DNA of 64,000 nt, from the NCBI GenBank assembly GCA_037892935.1, contig JAYXKI010000008.1, positions 1,922,001-1,986,000 of the forward strand, given 5' to 3'. Of this stretch, positions 42,042 through 51,946 are shown one piece after another. Source of the DNA: Phlebopus portentosus. Its lineage: Eukaryota; Basidiomycota; Agaricomycetes; Boletales; Boletinellaceae. How positions within the stretch are numbered: position 1 is the first letter of the stretch; every line of letters begins with the position of its first letter. A program made the translations under genes and the position numbers. Under the pieces are notes generated by a model, which made no database searches, was not told the origin of the DNA, and saw only the letters and a list, made by a program, of their open reading frames with translations.

Positions 42042-42463
42042 TCACCACTATTCACGATATTATCAGCTTCAAACACTGTTATCCTTGTCCTGAACAACAA
42101 CAACTTGTCATACTCGAACGAGACGTTCTGTAACGAAGGAACGCGGTCAGTCTTGTTTGAAGTGGGCCAAACTCGGTGTAGTAAGCAAATGGCTTATTTT
42201 CATGCTCAAGCAAAGTAGTACTTATCGTCATGTTAGACTAGACTCTCCTCACTGTATTTCTTCAATTCACTGGCTTGGATCCCATTCTTAGATATCTTCT
42301 GCGAGAACGGCCTCCATCCATCTTGAACTGTGCATATCTGTCTCAACGGCATCTTAACATAGTACACCGATTGTGTTCTCATGGTGCGTAAGATCTTTCT
42401 CTGGCATCCTATTCACTACTTCTGCTCATCTTTTTCTTACTTCGTGTTATCCGTGCTTTCTAG

Positions 42464-43070
42464 ATGGAAACTATCATGATGCGTAACACCGACCTACTTC
42501 TCCCTGCTTCTCAGATCAGGAAAGCAGCAGCGATGTTGATGGAGTCAAAGGAGGACTTCAAGGTGTGTGTTTATGATTCTATTCCTTAATTGTGTGCTTA
42601 CAATATATAACACTGCAAGTACAAATGGGTTGAGGCCGAGGGTCCCCTTTATAAGGACACAGAGGAAGAAGTCGGTGAGGCGGCACCGCGTAATGCGTCG
42701 CCTGCGAAAGAAGAGTTTCGCTGCGAACACTGCCACACAGTGTTCAAAACGTTCGGAGCGCTCAGAACGCATTGATATATCCAGTACGTCTAACTTTCAT
42801 TGAAACATGGAAAACTAATGTACATTGCTCCTTGATAAGTACCGACAAATATAAGTGCCACAAGTGCAACGAACGATTCACGAGATGGTCACTCTTGAGA
42901 GACCATCTGGAGAAACAGTGCGTATTTGACTTATATTTATTTCTTTGCTGATTTTTTCGTCTAGTTCGAACAAGAAAACTCATGTTTGCAGCCATCCTGA
43001 CTGCGGAAAGCCTTTCCCTAACAAGTCGAACCTGCGTCGTCACTTAAAGAAATTTCATAACGATGCCTAA
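42464..43070 (+). pseudogene. Three-finger C2H2 gene, copy 5, nonsense in finger 1
   Basis: Exons are 42464-42562, 42620-42783, 42840-42917 and 42965-43070. It begins METIMMRNTDLLLPASQIRK, then an acidic linker (VEAEGPLYKDTEEEVGEAA) and FRCEHCHTVFKTFGALRTH. TGA at 42773-42775 falls between the two His of finger 1. Downstream the frame is intact: YKCHKCNERFTRWSLLRDH-LEKH and HVCSHPDCGKPFPNKSNLRRH-LKKFH. The His codons are again split CA|T. Only the single stop separates it from an intact gene. Confidence 0.75.
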
Positions 43071-43239
43071 AGTTGGCAATGTTTCCATTCTTGCTAGTCT
43101 TAGATTGACTCTTTCTTGATAAAGTAAAAAATCTGACTTGAAATATATTGGTCATGTATGATACAATGCGTTCATGTATATTCCGAAGACCTTTTAAACT
43201 CGTGAATGAAGAGAACTTGTTTCCATTGACGAGTCGACA

Positions 43240-43605
43240 CATAAGCTCAAAGTCGGTGGTCCAACCAATGCCCTACTCGAGTGCGTGCCCGACCGGCCTA
43301 CATATTATTCACGCGACTCTGACCGATTTGATGCAGTCTTCGTCTCGATCTTTCCGTCACTCCTTCGTATAATGCCGACTTCGATGGTGATGTCGTATCA
43401 TTGCCGCCTTGTGTTTTTATTTCTGATCTCCGTGTAGCGTTCCTCAGGCCTAGGAGACTCGGGCCGAACTCAGTCAAATAGCATAGGTGCCCAGGTAGAT
43501 CATTTTGCCCCAAGCGAACAAGACCTTTATGACTATTGTTCAGTATAGTCTTTGCGGTATCTGCAAGTTCACCTTGCGCGATTCTTTGTCTTGCGCTTTC
43601 TTGTC
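43240..43605 (+). pseudogene. RPB1: RPB1 fragment c, with intact NADFDGD
   Basis: Frames give MPYSSACPTG, then VTPSYNADFDGD (43371-43391, the invariant Mg-binding motif of RNA polymerase largest subunits). The remains of an intron ending TGATCTCCGTGTAG follow, then VPQ-like sequence, and further on PQANKTFMTIVQYSLCGICK-FTLRD. About 17 bp after the Asp motif are deleted relative to fragment a. Frame breaks make it non-coding. It continues farther 3' in the gene than the other fragments. Confidence 0.8.
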
Positions 43606-43834
43606 TAGACCGTACGATAGCGAGGGTCTTCAGTTCTTCGCTGATGTTGAGGCGTGAAGAACATGTATAAATCTGTCAAATACTGATTGCCCTGCGTGTG
43701 CCAGAGTTGATACCAGAAATAAAGTACCAGTGCCCTTTATTACTTAATTTTGCGAGCCATTAAAGTAAGCAGGAACGGTGAAGGAAGACAGGATGGAGGA
43801 TGACGGTAGCAAGAAGAAAAGAAATTGATGCGTC

Positions 43835-44020
43835 GCATCGCCCATTCATCGCCCGTTCATCGCCCGTTCATCGCCCACCACATTGATCGCCCGCAGATCG
43901 CCCGCAGATCGCCCGCAGATCACCTGCAGATCACCCGCTGAACATCCCATTGGATCGCCCACTGAACGCGGTGATCGCCCGCGGAACGACCCGCTGAGCG
44001 ACCACTGATCGCCCAACCGG
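43835..44020. repeat. GATCGCCCGC-type short tandem array
   Basis: Imperfect 9-12-bp units of ATCGCCCGCAG and TCATCGCCCGT. The array follows RPB1 fragment c at a distance of about 230 bp. It resembles the GCGCGATC arrays just inside the ends of the 47.0-49.4 kb transposon, so fragment c may belong to an older, decayed member of the same element family. Confidence 0.75.
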
Positions 44021-44124
44021 GTGCAACCAGTGGCGAAATTACTAATCGCGTCATTTGTAACATTTGAAATCTCACAAAGAGGGAAATCGCGAGTGACATA
44101 ATAAATTGCCACCGTGACGCAACT

Positions 44125-44345
44125 TCAAATTTCCCTTTCCGTGGCAAACACGTTGCAATTTGTAATCTCAGATAGGTCGAAACGCCTTTTGCAATCAATT
44201 ACGCAATTTATTGTCTCAACAAAGCCGACAGGCACGTTGCATTAATAAGTCACGACCCTGCCGCAATCATTGGCGCAATTATTAATTTCGTTTCTACTTT
44301 CGCTCGTTATCGCGGCCCTGCCGAAACCGACCTTTGCCTGCTGTG
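44125..44345 (+). repeat. Dispersed repeat B, copy 1
   Basis: Shares TTCAAATTTCCCTTT, CAAACACGTTGC, TTACGCAATTTATTGTCTCAAC, GTCACGACCCTG and CCGAAACCG with the repeat at 46931-47039 plus 49357-49473, in the same orientation. In this copy the AGGCACGTTGC segment is uninterrupted, so it shows the empty target site of the transposon inserted in the other copy. It stops where RICTOR-like coding sequence begins. Confidence 0.85.
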
Positions 44346-45350
44346 TTGAGTGTTGCCGACCCCCACTTACTCGGAGTTTCCTCTCCTACCCTAAGGCATT
44401 CCATACCAACTTCTTGGCTCTTGGACTTATTTCTTCCACAGCTCGAGGTGCCGAGTTCTTAGACGATTACGGATGGGAGGCGACGCTATCTCCTCTTGCT
44501 GGCCTTTGCATCCCTGCTGACATCGAAAAGTTCGTTGCTGGAGGTGTCTTCTACACCATGAATTTGCCTCTGCTTGACCTTCCGTAGCAGATTCCTCCGT
44601 GGACCGAACCTGAGCCAACCAGAAAACGTACGGAACCCGTTCCACTGAAATCACAAGAGGAAGTAGACCTCACCGCGATCGGAAATCTTTCAAATACTGT
44701 CATTGCGAACGCTGCATCTGGTTCACTAGCGAAGCAGGACCTTACATCTTGTCTTTATTTGGTTACGAGCTGACTCTATCTCTAGGATGACATCAAAATC
44801 CGAATTTCGACACGTCTTCTCGTCTCCTTCTCTATTCTATCGCGTATTGCACATGATATCAACGCAACTGTTCCGATTGCCCGTGTCACGATACATTCTC
44901 GAATTATTCGACGTGCCTCTCGACGTCGGAACTGTTCGCACTCTCACAGCCTATTCCAAAGCACTCGCAGATACAGGTGCAACAATATCACCCAACAAGA
45001 TTCAAACGCGCCTACAACCACGCGTCAGCGTGTTTGGACGTCCCATTCGTGGACAGAACACCACGGAGAGTGACGATAGTGAGAGTATAGACTCATCGGA
45101 TGACGAAGCGCAGGTGAAGCCCCCCGTGGAACGGCCCGTGAGCCTCTTGCCTGTGAAGAGGATCTCAGGGTTCGATGGTATCGACGAAGACGAGGACGGA
45201 CAGAAGAAGGAAGACGAGTGTATGGACGTCCTGACGAAGTTGCAGGAGAATGGATACCGCGATTCTCGGCCGACTCGAAAGAGGGGGATGAGCACGAGCA
45301 GCTTCAGGATGTTCGTCAAGCCGACGACAGAGTCTGATGACGAGGATTAA
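44346..45350 (+). pseudogene. RICTOR: 3' part of a RICTOR/Ste16-like TORC2 subunit gene
   Basis: The first exon piece gives LGLISSTARGAEFLDDYGW and LCIPADIEKF. After an intron (about 44530-44587) comes IPPWTEPEPT and then NLSNTVIANAAS. A second intron with a GC donor (GCAGGA...CTCTAG, about 44735-44785) leads to SEFRHVFSSPSLFYRVLH and ISTQLFRLPVSRYILELF, then a Ser/Asp-rich tail ending FVKPTTESDDED and TAA. These blocks are the conserved C-terminal part of RICTOR, a core subunit of TOR complex 2. The sequence is open and splices cleanly, but the 5' three-quarters of the gene are missing and repeat B replaces them. It is either a truncated copy or a native gene cut by the repeat. Confidence 0.75.
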
Positions 45351-46237
45351 TGAAGTCCTCATACGGGCTGGAGATGAATTATTTATTGAAGGGTTACGAT
45401 TCTTTTACTGGTTCATGGTGGTATCTACGGATATTTTCTTGCTTTCACGCACTCGGAGTTTAGCTTTCTTTTTTTCACTCAGACTGGACTGGATGCATTG
45501 TACACTAAACCATCAAGAGACACTGATGCCCCCTATGCCAATGCATATTTTGTACTACATCGCAACATGCATGCATACATCCTCTTCATTCTGATAACTA
45601 ATAATAAATTTTGAGTATAAAGGTGTTTTTATAGAAAGACGAGTGGGTTGAGGGAGTGTGGAGACTGCCTTTGGCAGTGTAAACAAGTAAGTGGCGCTAT
45701 TAATGAACGAAATTTACAGAGTCAAATAAAGGCCCTTGGTAACAAATAAATCGAAAGAAGATATCAAACTACATGTAAAGAACGAATCCGCAACCCAAAG
45801 CAGTCTCGATAGCACAAGAAAGTCGGAGACGGAGAAAAGAAAGTACAATCGCAGCAAAATGGCCAGTGTTCTGAAGTCTCCAAATGACCAGTATCCTGGA
45901 ATCCTTCGGAGACTTCAGAAAGAACACTGGCTATTTTATCCCGAGAAACGTTGTTTTCTCCGACATTCCGAATCGAGAGCCCCAGAGACGAACAAGTCAT
46001 ACGAGGATGTCGGTGCCATACTGTATATCCGCGTATGACTGCGGTAGTAGTCGATCCAAATCCCACCCAGAACTTACTTCCGGTATCACAGTGAGTCAAG
46101 GAGACCAGAAAAATAGTGAGAGGGCAAGGGAGGGTAAGGAGGGGAAAGATGACATGTATAGATGAAGGCTGATAACAGATATGATATAACACGCACGCAC
46201 GTCGAGCCAATAAAGGCAATTAGTGATAATGTCTCCG
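45351..46237. other. Convergent intergenic region with a hairpin
   Basis: This lies between the two convergent gene ends. At about 45857-45937 the arms ATGGCCAGTGTTCT-GAAGTCTCC and GGAGACTTCAG-AAAGAACACTGGCTAT are inverted around a 30-bp loop. This hairpin could act in 3' processing or be a small foldback insertion. No coding sequence is supported. Confidence 0.55.
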
Positions 46238-46930
46238 CTAATCAGCTGTATTTTGAGAGGAGTTCTTTCGCCTTGCGTGCAGGTCTAGATCCGCGGCGAT
46301 ATTCTCCTGGACTTTGCGGGCTATGCTGATAAGGATGTCGAACTGTTCAAATAGATTAGGAAATCCTTGAGCGCTATCTTCTTCTTCTGCTTCATTATTT
46401 TTGGTAACACGTTGAACCGCCTGAATGATCTTTTCGTGTGGGAGCCACTTATCTTCCGGTGTGCCAAATATCGTCGCTGCTCCGAATATCACGCAAGCCT
46501 GGAGCAATAAGAAGAAGAGACAAATATGTATTAGAAGACATTGCATATGCATCTAGTTTGAAGAAACGTGAAGAAGGAAGACGGAGATGAAAACATATGA
46601 AATTGAATGTCTCGGCATCAACTGGAAAGAAGAACGGCGAGATCATGACTGAGAAGACGAGCGCATTGAATAGTGCAGCGGCAAGATAAAATGGCTTGCA
46701 AAAACGACCGAGATAGAAGTGTGACACCTTGAAGTGATTCGGTGTCATCATATCGTGAGTCGGAGCAGTGAGATAAAACAGTACGCTGCTATCATTGGGA
46801 CTCTGCCTGCCGAAATGAATGACGTGAGGCGACTCGGCTAGAAAAATTGGGCAAATGATCGCTGCCCCAAAAATGAACATGACTGTGACTGGGGGAGTGG
46901 CAATTACCAAGTAAAAAGCGTGCCGAGATT
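46238..46930 (-). pseudogene. 3' part of an amino-acid/choline-type permease gene
   Basis: The minus strand gives hydrophobic segments VTVMFIFGAAIICPIFLA, then FYLGRFCKPFYLAAALFNAL and VFSVMISPFFFPVDAETFNF. After an intron ending TGCTCCAG (near 46503) it continues ACVIFGAATIFG, EDKWLPHEKI and an acidic tail. The pattern (a G.F.LGRF segment, FP.....T.N., and a Trp-Leu tail) resembles the last membrane helices of fungal APC-type permeases. The family call is moderate. The N-terminal helices are missing; the gene is cut where repeat B copy 2 begins. Confidence 0.5.
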
Positions 46931-47039
46931 TCAAATTTCCCTTTCTGTAGCAAACACGTTGCTATTTGTAATCTCAGACGGGTCGAGACCCCTTTCGAAA
47001 CCGATTACGCAATTTATTGTCTCAACAAAGTCGAGAGGC

Positions 47040-49356
47040 ACAGCGGGCAATGATGCATCTCTTTGACAGCGAGATAACTCCTGAGATGCATGTGGAAATT
47101 TTAAATCTCATGATGTGTCTCGCCATGTGAGAGATTTTGAATTTCCATACTGGAGAGATTCTAGGATCTTCCTGGCTGCGAGATCCTTTCTAAGATACTA
47201 AATCTCGGTCTTATGGAGACTTAAAATTTAGCTAAGCATCTTGTCAGGGATGAAATTTAAAATCTCTTTGTTAGGATCTCGATGTGTCCGAAATCTTCCG
47301 TGAGATGCTAAATCTCGTTGGATATGAGATGTAAAATTTATTCCTGCATCTCGTAAGCTCCGAGATTTTGGCACGATCAGTGTGGCGATCGGCGCGCGAT
47401 CAACGAGCGATCAACGCGCGATCAGAGCGCGACCGTTGCGCGACCACTGCGCGACCACTGCGCGACCATTGCGCGACCACTGCGCGACCATTGCGCGACC
47501 ACTGCACAGTGAGTGGAGTCAGAGATGAGTGATTATACTTTATGTCACTAATCTTTGGTCCCCATGCCCATGAACCGGTAACCGAGAGACAAGTACTAAC
47601 ATTAATACTAGGTTATGTTGTATCGATCCGTCATGATATTTCACTCGTACTACATTGTCTCTTCAACTATCAGCCAGACCCAGCGTTCGCGGATAGAATT
47701 CGACTGGCTCGCGATGCGAAGCATCGTATGGCGGCGGTGTGGTCCTATTGCAAAGGAAAATGGTGTACCAAGCTGATGTTGAACCCGATAGAGCCGACAG
47801 TTCAGAGCAACCCGAGGTCCCAAACCGGGGCCAAGGCGATTGCCGTCATGTTCAACCGCAGATTCGAAAGGAGGGTCTAAAGTTGTTCCTGCAATATAAA
47901 TATAGGAAGTCGAAGAATGACGAGGATGAGGAGTTCAAGGCAGCGCAACCAGATAAACGTCCCTTCACGCCCGCCGAAGTTTTTAACGTCTGAGAAAAAT
48001 CTCCGACGATGATCTTGCTTTACTCGGGCTATCAGAAGAATACGCGCGTCCAGACTGGATGATTCTTACGGTTCTGCCTGTTCCGCCTCCTCCAGTGCGT
48101 CCAAGCATTTCCGCCGATGGTGGGGCCCTGCGCAGCCAGGATTTTTGACGTACAAATTGAGCGACATCATAAAAGCGTCCGTGAATGTATTCGGATGTGA
48201 AGAGGAAGGCGCTCGGGCCCATGTCATATCCGAGTTTGAGCAGTTGCTCCAGGTAAGCAATCATATACATGTATGTGGTAAGAGACCGCTTACCATGTCA
48301 TGTCCAGTTCCACGTCTCCACGTACATGAACAACGACATTGTTGGGATACCTCAAGCTCAACAAAAGTCTGTTCGATCCGTCAAAGCTATTCGTGCTTGT
48401 TTACAGTAAATGGCAAGAAGGGTCGTCTACGCGGTAACTTGATGGGACAACTGTGTATCGATTTTTCGGCACGTATTGTCATCACCGGAGACTTAAACCC
48501 TGGAACTTGACGAAGCTGGCGTGCCGAAGAGCATCCCCATGACTCTTGCGTACTCAGAAAGACGATAGTAGGAAGAACGTCTTTTGACGCGTGATTTAAA
48601 GCTGTTTGACAGTGACTCTGTATAATATCGCGTACTTACAAGAGCTCGTGCGGAATGGATCGAGAGAATACTCTGGAGCGCGATATGTGATTCGAGATAC
48701 CGGGACCATATAGATCTTTTGGTACAATAAGCGTGCGGGTGCATTTCTTCAGCATGGACGGATCATTGAAAGGCACTTTAAGAACAGAGATTAAGTCTAT
48801 CACAGACAGTAAATCACATACAAGTAAGAAGATCACGTTAAAAGTAAGAAATTGAGGATGAGAGAAGCAACAAAGAAAATCATTCATTGCGCGCTGGTCG
48901 CGCAGCCGTCGCGCAGTGATCGCGCAGTGGTCGCGCAATGGTCGCGCAATGGTCGCGCTCTGATCGCGCGCCGATCGCGCGTCGATCGCGCGTCGATCGC
49001 GCACCGATCGCCACACTGATCATGCCAAAATCTCGGAGCTTACGAGATGCAGGAATAAATTTTACATCTCATATCCAACGAGATTTAGCATCTCACGGAA
49101 GATTTCGGACACATCGAGATCCTAACAAAGAGATTTTAAATTTCATCCCTGACAAGATGCTTAGCTAAATTTTAAGTCTCCATAAGACCGAGATTTAGTA
49201 TCTTAGAAAGGATCTCGCAGCCAGGAAGATCCTAGAATCTCTCCAGTATAAAAATTCAAAATCTCTCACATGGCGAGACACATCATGAGATTTAAAATTT
49301 CCACATGCATCTCAGGAGTTATCTCGCTGCCAAAGAGATGCATCATTGCCCGCTGT
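47040..49356. mobile_element. Pack-type transposon with ~470-bp inverted repeats carrying an RPB1 fragment
   Basis: The ends ACAGCGGGCAATGATGC and GCATCATTGCCCGCTGT are inverted and flanked by the direct repeat GAGGC. The terminal repeats extend about 355 bp with only a few visible mismatches, so the insertion is young. They continue into arrays of 10-11-bp units (GCGCGAC-CA-C-T and GCGCGATC), about 47395-47510 and 48885-49010. The arms are full of GAGAT...ATCTC motifs. No transposase is encoded. The 1.3-kb centre holds RPB1 sequence with introns. Long terminal repeats with a captured host fragment resemble Pack-MULEs, but 9-bp duplications are usual there, so the superfamily is open. Confidence 0.85.
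47675..48780 (+). pseudogene. RPB1: RPB1 fragment d, inside the transposon
   Basis: The sequence encodes MAAVWSYCKGK, ADVEPD, QPQIRKEGLKLFLQY, AAQPDKRPFTPAEV and then, after frame changes, [14 protein letters not shown] and DIIKASVNV. EFEQLLQ, a retained GTAAGC...GTCCAG intron (about 48252-48307), [11 protein letters not shown] and FSARIVITGD follow. Next come [19 protein letters not shown] and NKRAGAFLQHG. This covers the clamp head to just before the catalytic centre of RNA polymerase II subunit 1. Stops and indels preclude a product. It is the longest RPB1 piece in the window and the only one whose carrier element has clear ends. Confidence 0.85.
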
Positions 49357-49473
49357 GAGGCACGTTGCCATAATAAGTCACGACCCTGACGCGATCACTG
49401 ACGCGATTATTAATTTCATTCCTACTTTCGTCCGTTATCGCAGCACTGCCGAAACCGGTTTTTGCCAGCTGTG

Positions 49474-51946
49474 CACCCACCTGTAGCAGGCAGCACCAAA
49501 CAAATGGGGTGCGGTCATCAATGCGCTAACCGGACGAAGCTTGAATCAATGGGTCAGTATTGCATTTATTCAAACTCTATCGAAACTAACAGACTAGTTG
49601 TAGTAGGTCATTCCCTGTACGAAAAGTGGAAGACTGCAAGAGAATTCATTGGAAAGTAGGAACGTTTGTTCAAACAGCGGACAAAGCGAAATGAAAGGAG
49701 CTAGGATGGAAGGCCGTTTCAGAATAGATCCATCACTCACCATGGACTCAAACGGGAAATGGACGAGCAAACAGCGTTCGTATTGAAAGCAATCTTGATC
49801 CAACAAAGACAGTAAGTATTGGTTGCCTGTGACGAAGCCTGGATGCTAAAGGAACCGACGTTTATTGGTCTACAGACAAATTGGTGCCATGCTAAGCGTA
49901 ACAAGGAGTCTTCGCGTCCTAACTATTGCAGCGGAAAATGGCCGTGATTGCACAATACATGACGTGTTCATGTTTTGACCATTGGTCACACAAATCAAAT
50001 TTGACCCTATTTTATGAACCAGGTGCAACCGTGCTAGGCGACACAGACCCGAGCGCCCCTTTCGTCTAACTGAGCCACCGGTGCATAATCAGCGATATTA
50101 TCTTCCCTGTAGTGCAATGTCCAATGGATAGGCGTATGTTGAAGGTCCCGACGTCCCGATACCCCTGGCCGTGCTAGTCTATCATACCATATTATTGTCA
50201 ATCACGGGTAATGTGAACTCGAGATGCTTACGAGCCTAGGATGCGCCATCCAACGGTTTGCTTCGGCAAGAATGGAGCGACTGCGTCTATTTTGTCCCTT
50301 TCTTTATCCGGTCCGTGATCGGGAGACTGTGGATACCCGCTGATATCTATTTCACCCTGAGCCACCGGCGAATCAGTGCCGAAGCCGATGTCTTCCAGCA
50401 CACCACGTCTCCAGAGGAGCTCAGGTCCAGGGCTGGACCTTATCACTCTGATAAGATGTCGGAGAGGTATCATGTGGATGCCCTCGTTTCCTCGCGCAGA
50501 ACCGCCTATTGCTTTAATGGGAGCATTCACATTTTGGTTTTATGGCAAGCAATTAAGATACACGTACTCGCATGGTCACCCGCAAATACTATTCGGATCA
50601 GATTAATAGTATGTGGGACAGTAACCCCATCTTCTTCATTCCGTTCGCCTTCCGTTTCAGCCTCATCCAGGAACTCCATATGTCTAAATAATGCCCGTCT
50701 CTCGTCAGCCGCAATAAAGCAGGCAATGGACCTAGCATCAGAAGCTCTGAAGGTAATCTGCGTTTCGTCTATCTTCACGGATGACGATACCGGATCTCTG
50801 GGTATACTGAGTCTATAGCGTTCACAGAAGTTAAGTAAGTCCTCTTACAGGAGAATCAGCCGGTCCACCAAGATGTTCTTGTAAGCAGAGCTAGCTTTCT
50901 GCAGTATGGACATATGAGATTGCCTGGCAGACATTGATGGTTGTGACGCACCATATCCTTGTAACGTTTGTTCGATCTCCCGCCATTTGCAACCAGATCC
51001 TCAAGATAGCGTTGCACGTCGGAAACGGTGGAATTCTTGTCGGGCAAGCCGGCCTATCAGCATGGTAAGACATTTGGTCGAATGGAATAGAGATGCATAT
51101 CATACAACACGTATGAATCGGCAGAAGAGCATTGCTGAAACACCCCCTCTCGAATACCCTAAAGCCGTTATTTGATCATTTTCGGCGTCTACATTCATTC
51201 AGCGAATGGTTCGTCACATAATCACATAAGACGCCTTGGCTCACATAATTTTGCTACTTTTAGCAATTGGGAAGCGGTTTTTTCCAGTAAAGACGACCCG
51301 GTAGCCTGTCCAGCGAGCTTCCGCGCCCTTCTAAACACGGAAGCGCGCCTTGCATTCTCTGCTGTATCGAAGGTCCCAATCCCGGACTGATGCATACCGA
51401 AGTGAGTGCACAGTCCATCTCTGTCTAAGCGCAAACCATATGAACCTCATAATATAGCCTCTGAATCGCCTTTTGTCTCATCTCCAGCGAGAAGGCAATG
51501 CGTGCGGGGTGGGATAGAATTTTCCCGTGATTTCTAGAGGAGTTAATGTCAGAATGACGAGAATTAACGATAGAACGCCCGAACGTACGCCTGGCCAGTA
51601 CCGTCGAATATCACAACGTGGTTTACCATGATTATTGCGATGAGCTATGAACCCATGAACGAACTAAGGTATTTATATCAGAGATCCACGTAATGAGTCA
51701 TGAAAGCTCCTTGACGCCAGCATCGAAGACTTCGATTTCTAATGATCTAGAAAAGACCGTTGAGGCACCGGTGGGCGATTCTAGCGAGTAAAAGCGCCCA
51801 AAGCGCTCAATCTACCCTTTCATCGATGGCAGAGCATAAGGCAAATAGGGGTATCCTAGTATGACTTTGGACAATCTTTTTACGCCCTAGCTGGGCATTT
51901 CAAGCGGTCTGGCTCCAATGTAATAACCATACATACATGCAATATG
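49474..51946. other. Region with unassigned minus-strand candidate exons
   Basis: CCCACCTGTA near 49476 matches the MITE end at 24364-24375. Minus-strand frames at 50856-51047 (LICPYCRKLALL), 50527-50778 (RSIACFIAADERRALFRHME) and 51222-51434 (VFRRARKLAGQATGSSLLEK) could be exons of one gene. Overlapping plus-strand frames are equally open, and I recognise no family. No decision is possible from sequence alone. Confidence 0.3.

Larger units (their letters stand above)
46931..49473 (+). repeat. Dispersed repeat B, copy 2, split by a transposon
   Basis: The left part is 46931-47039 and the right part 49357-49473. Joined across the insertion they read GAGAGGC|ACGTTGCC, as in the uninterrupted copy at 44.1 kb. 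GAGGC appears on both sides of the inserted element as a 5-bp target duplication. Confidence 0.85.

Noticed and set aside
43835..44020. Short regular array considered as CRISPR-like
   Set aside because: Units are 9-12 bp and degenerate with no unique spacers, and the genome is eukaryotic.
45764..46219. 151-codon minus-strand frame between RICTOR and the permease
   Set aside because: No motif, it crosses the hairpin at 45.86-45.94 kb, and the composition is not protein-like.
46238..49473. Repeat B pair considered as LTRs of a retrotransposon
   Set aside because: The copies lack TG...CA ends, a primer site or reverse transcriptase between them, and one is split by a DNA transposon.
50030..50110. 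tRNA-like GGTGGCTCAGTTAGAC on the minus strand
   Set aside because: It resembles an A box, but no B box (GGTTCGANTCC) or cloverleaf follows at the proper distance.
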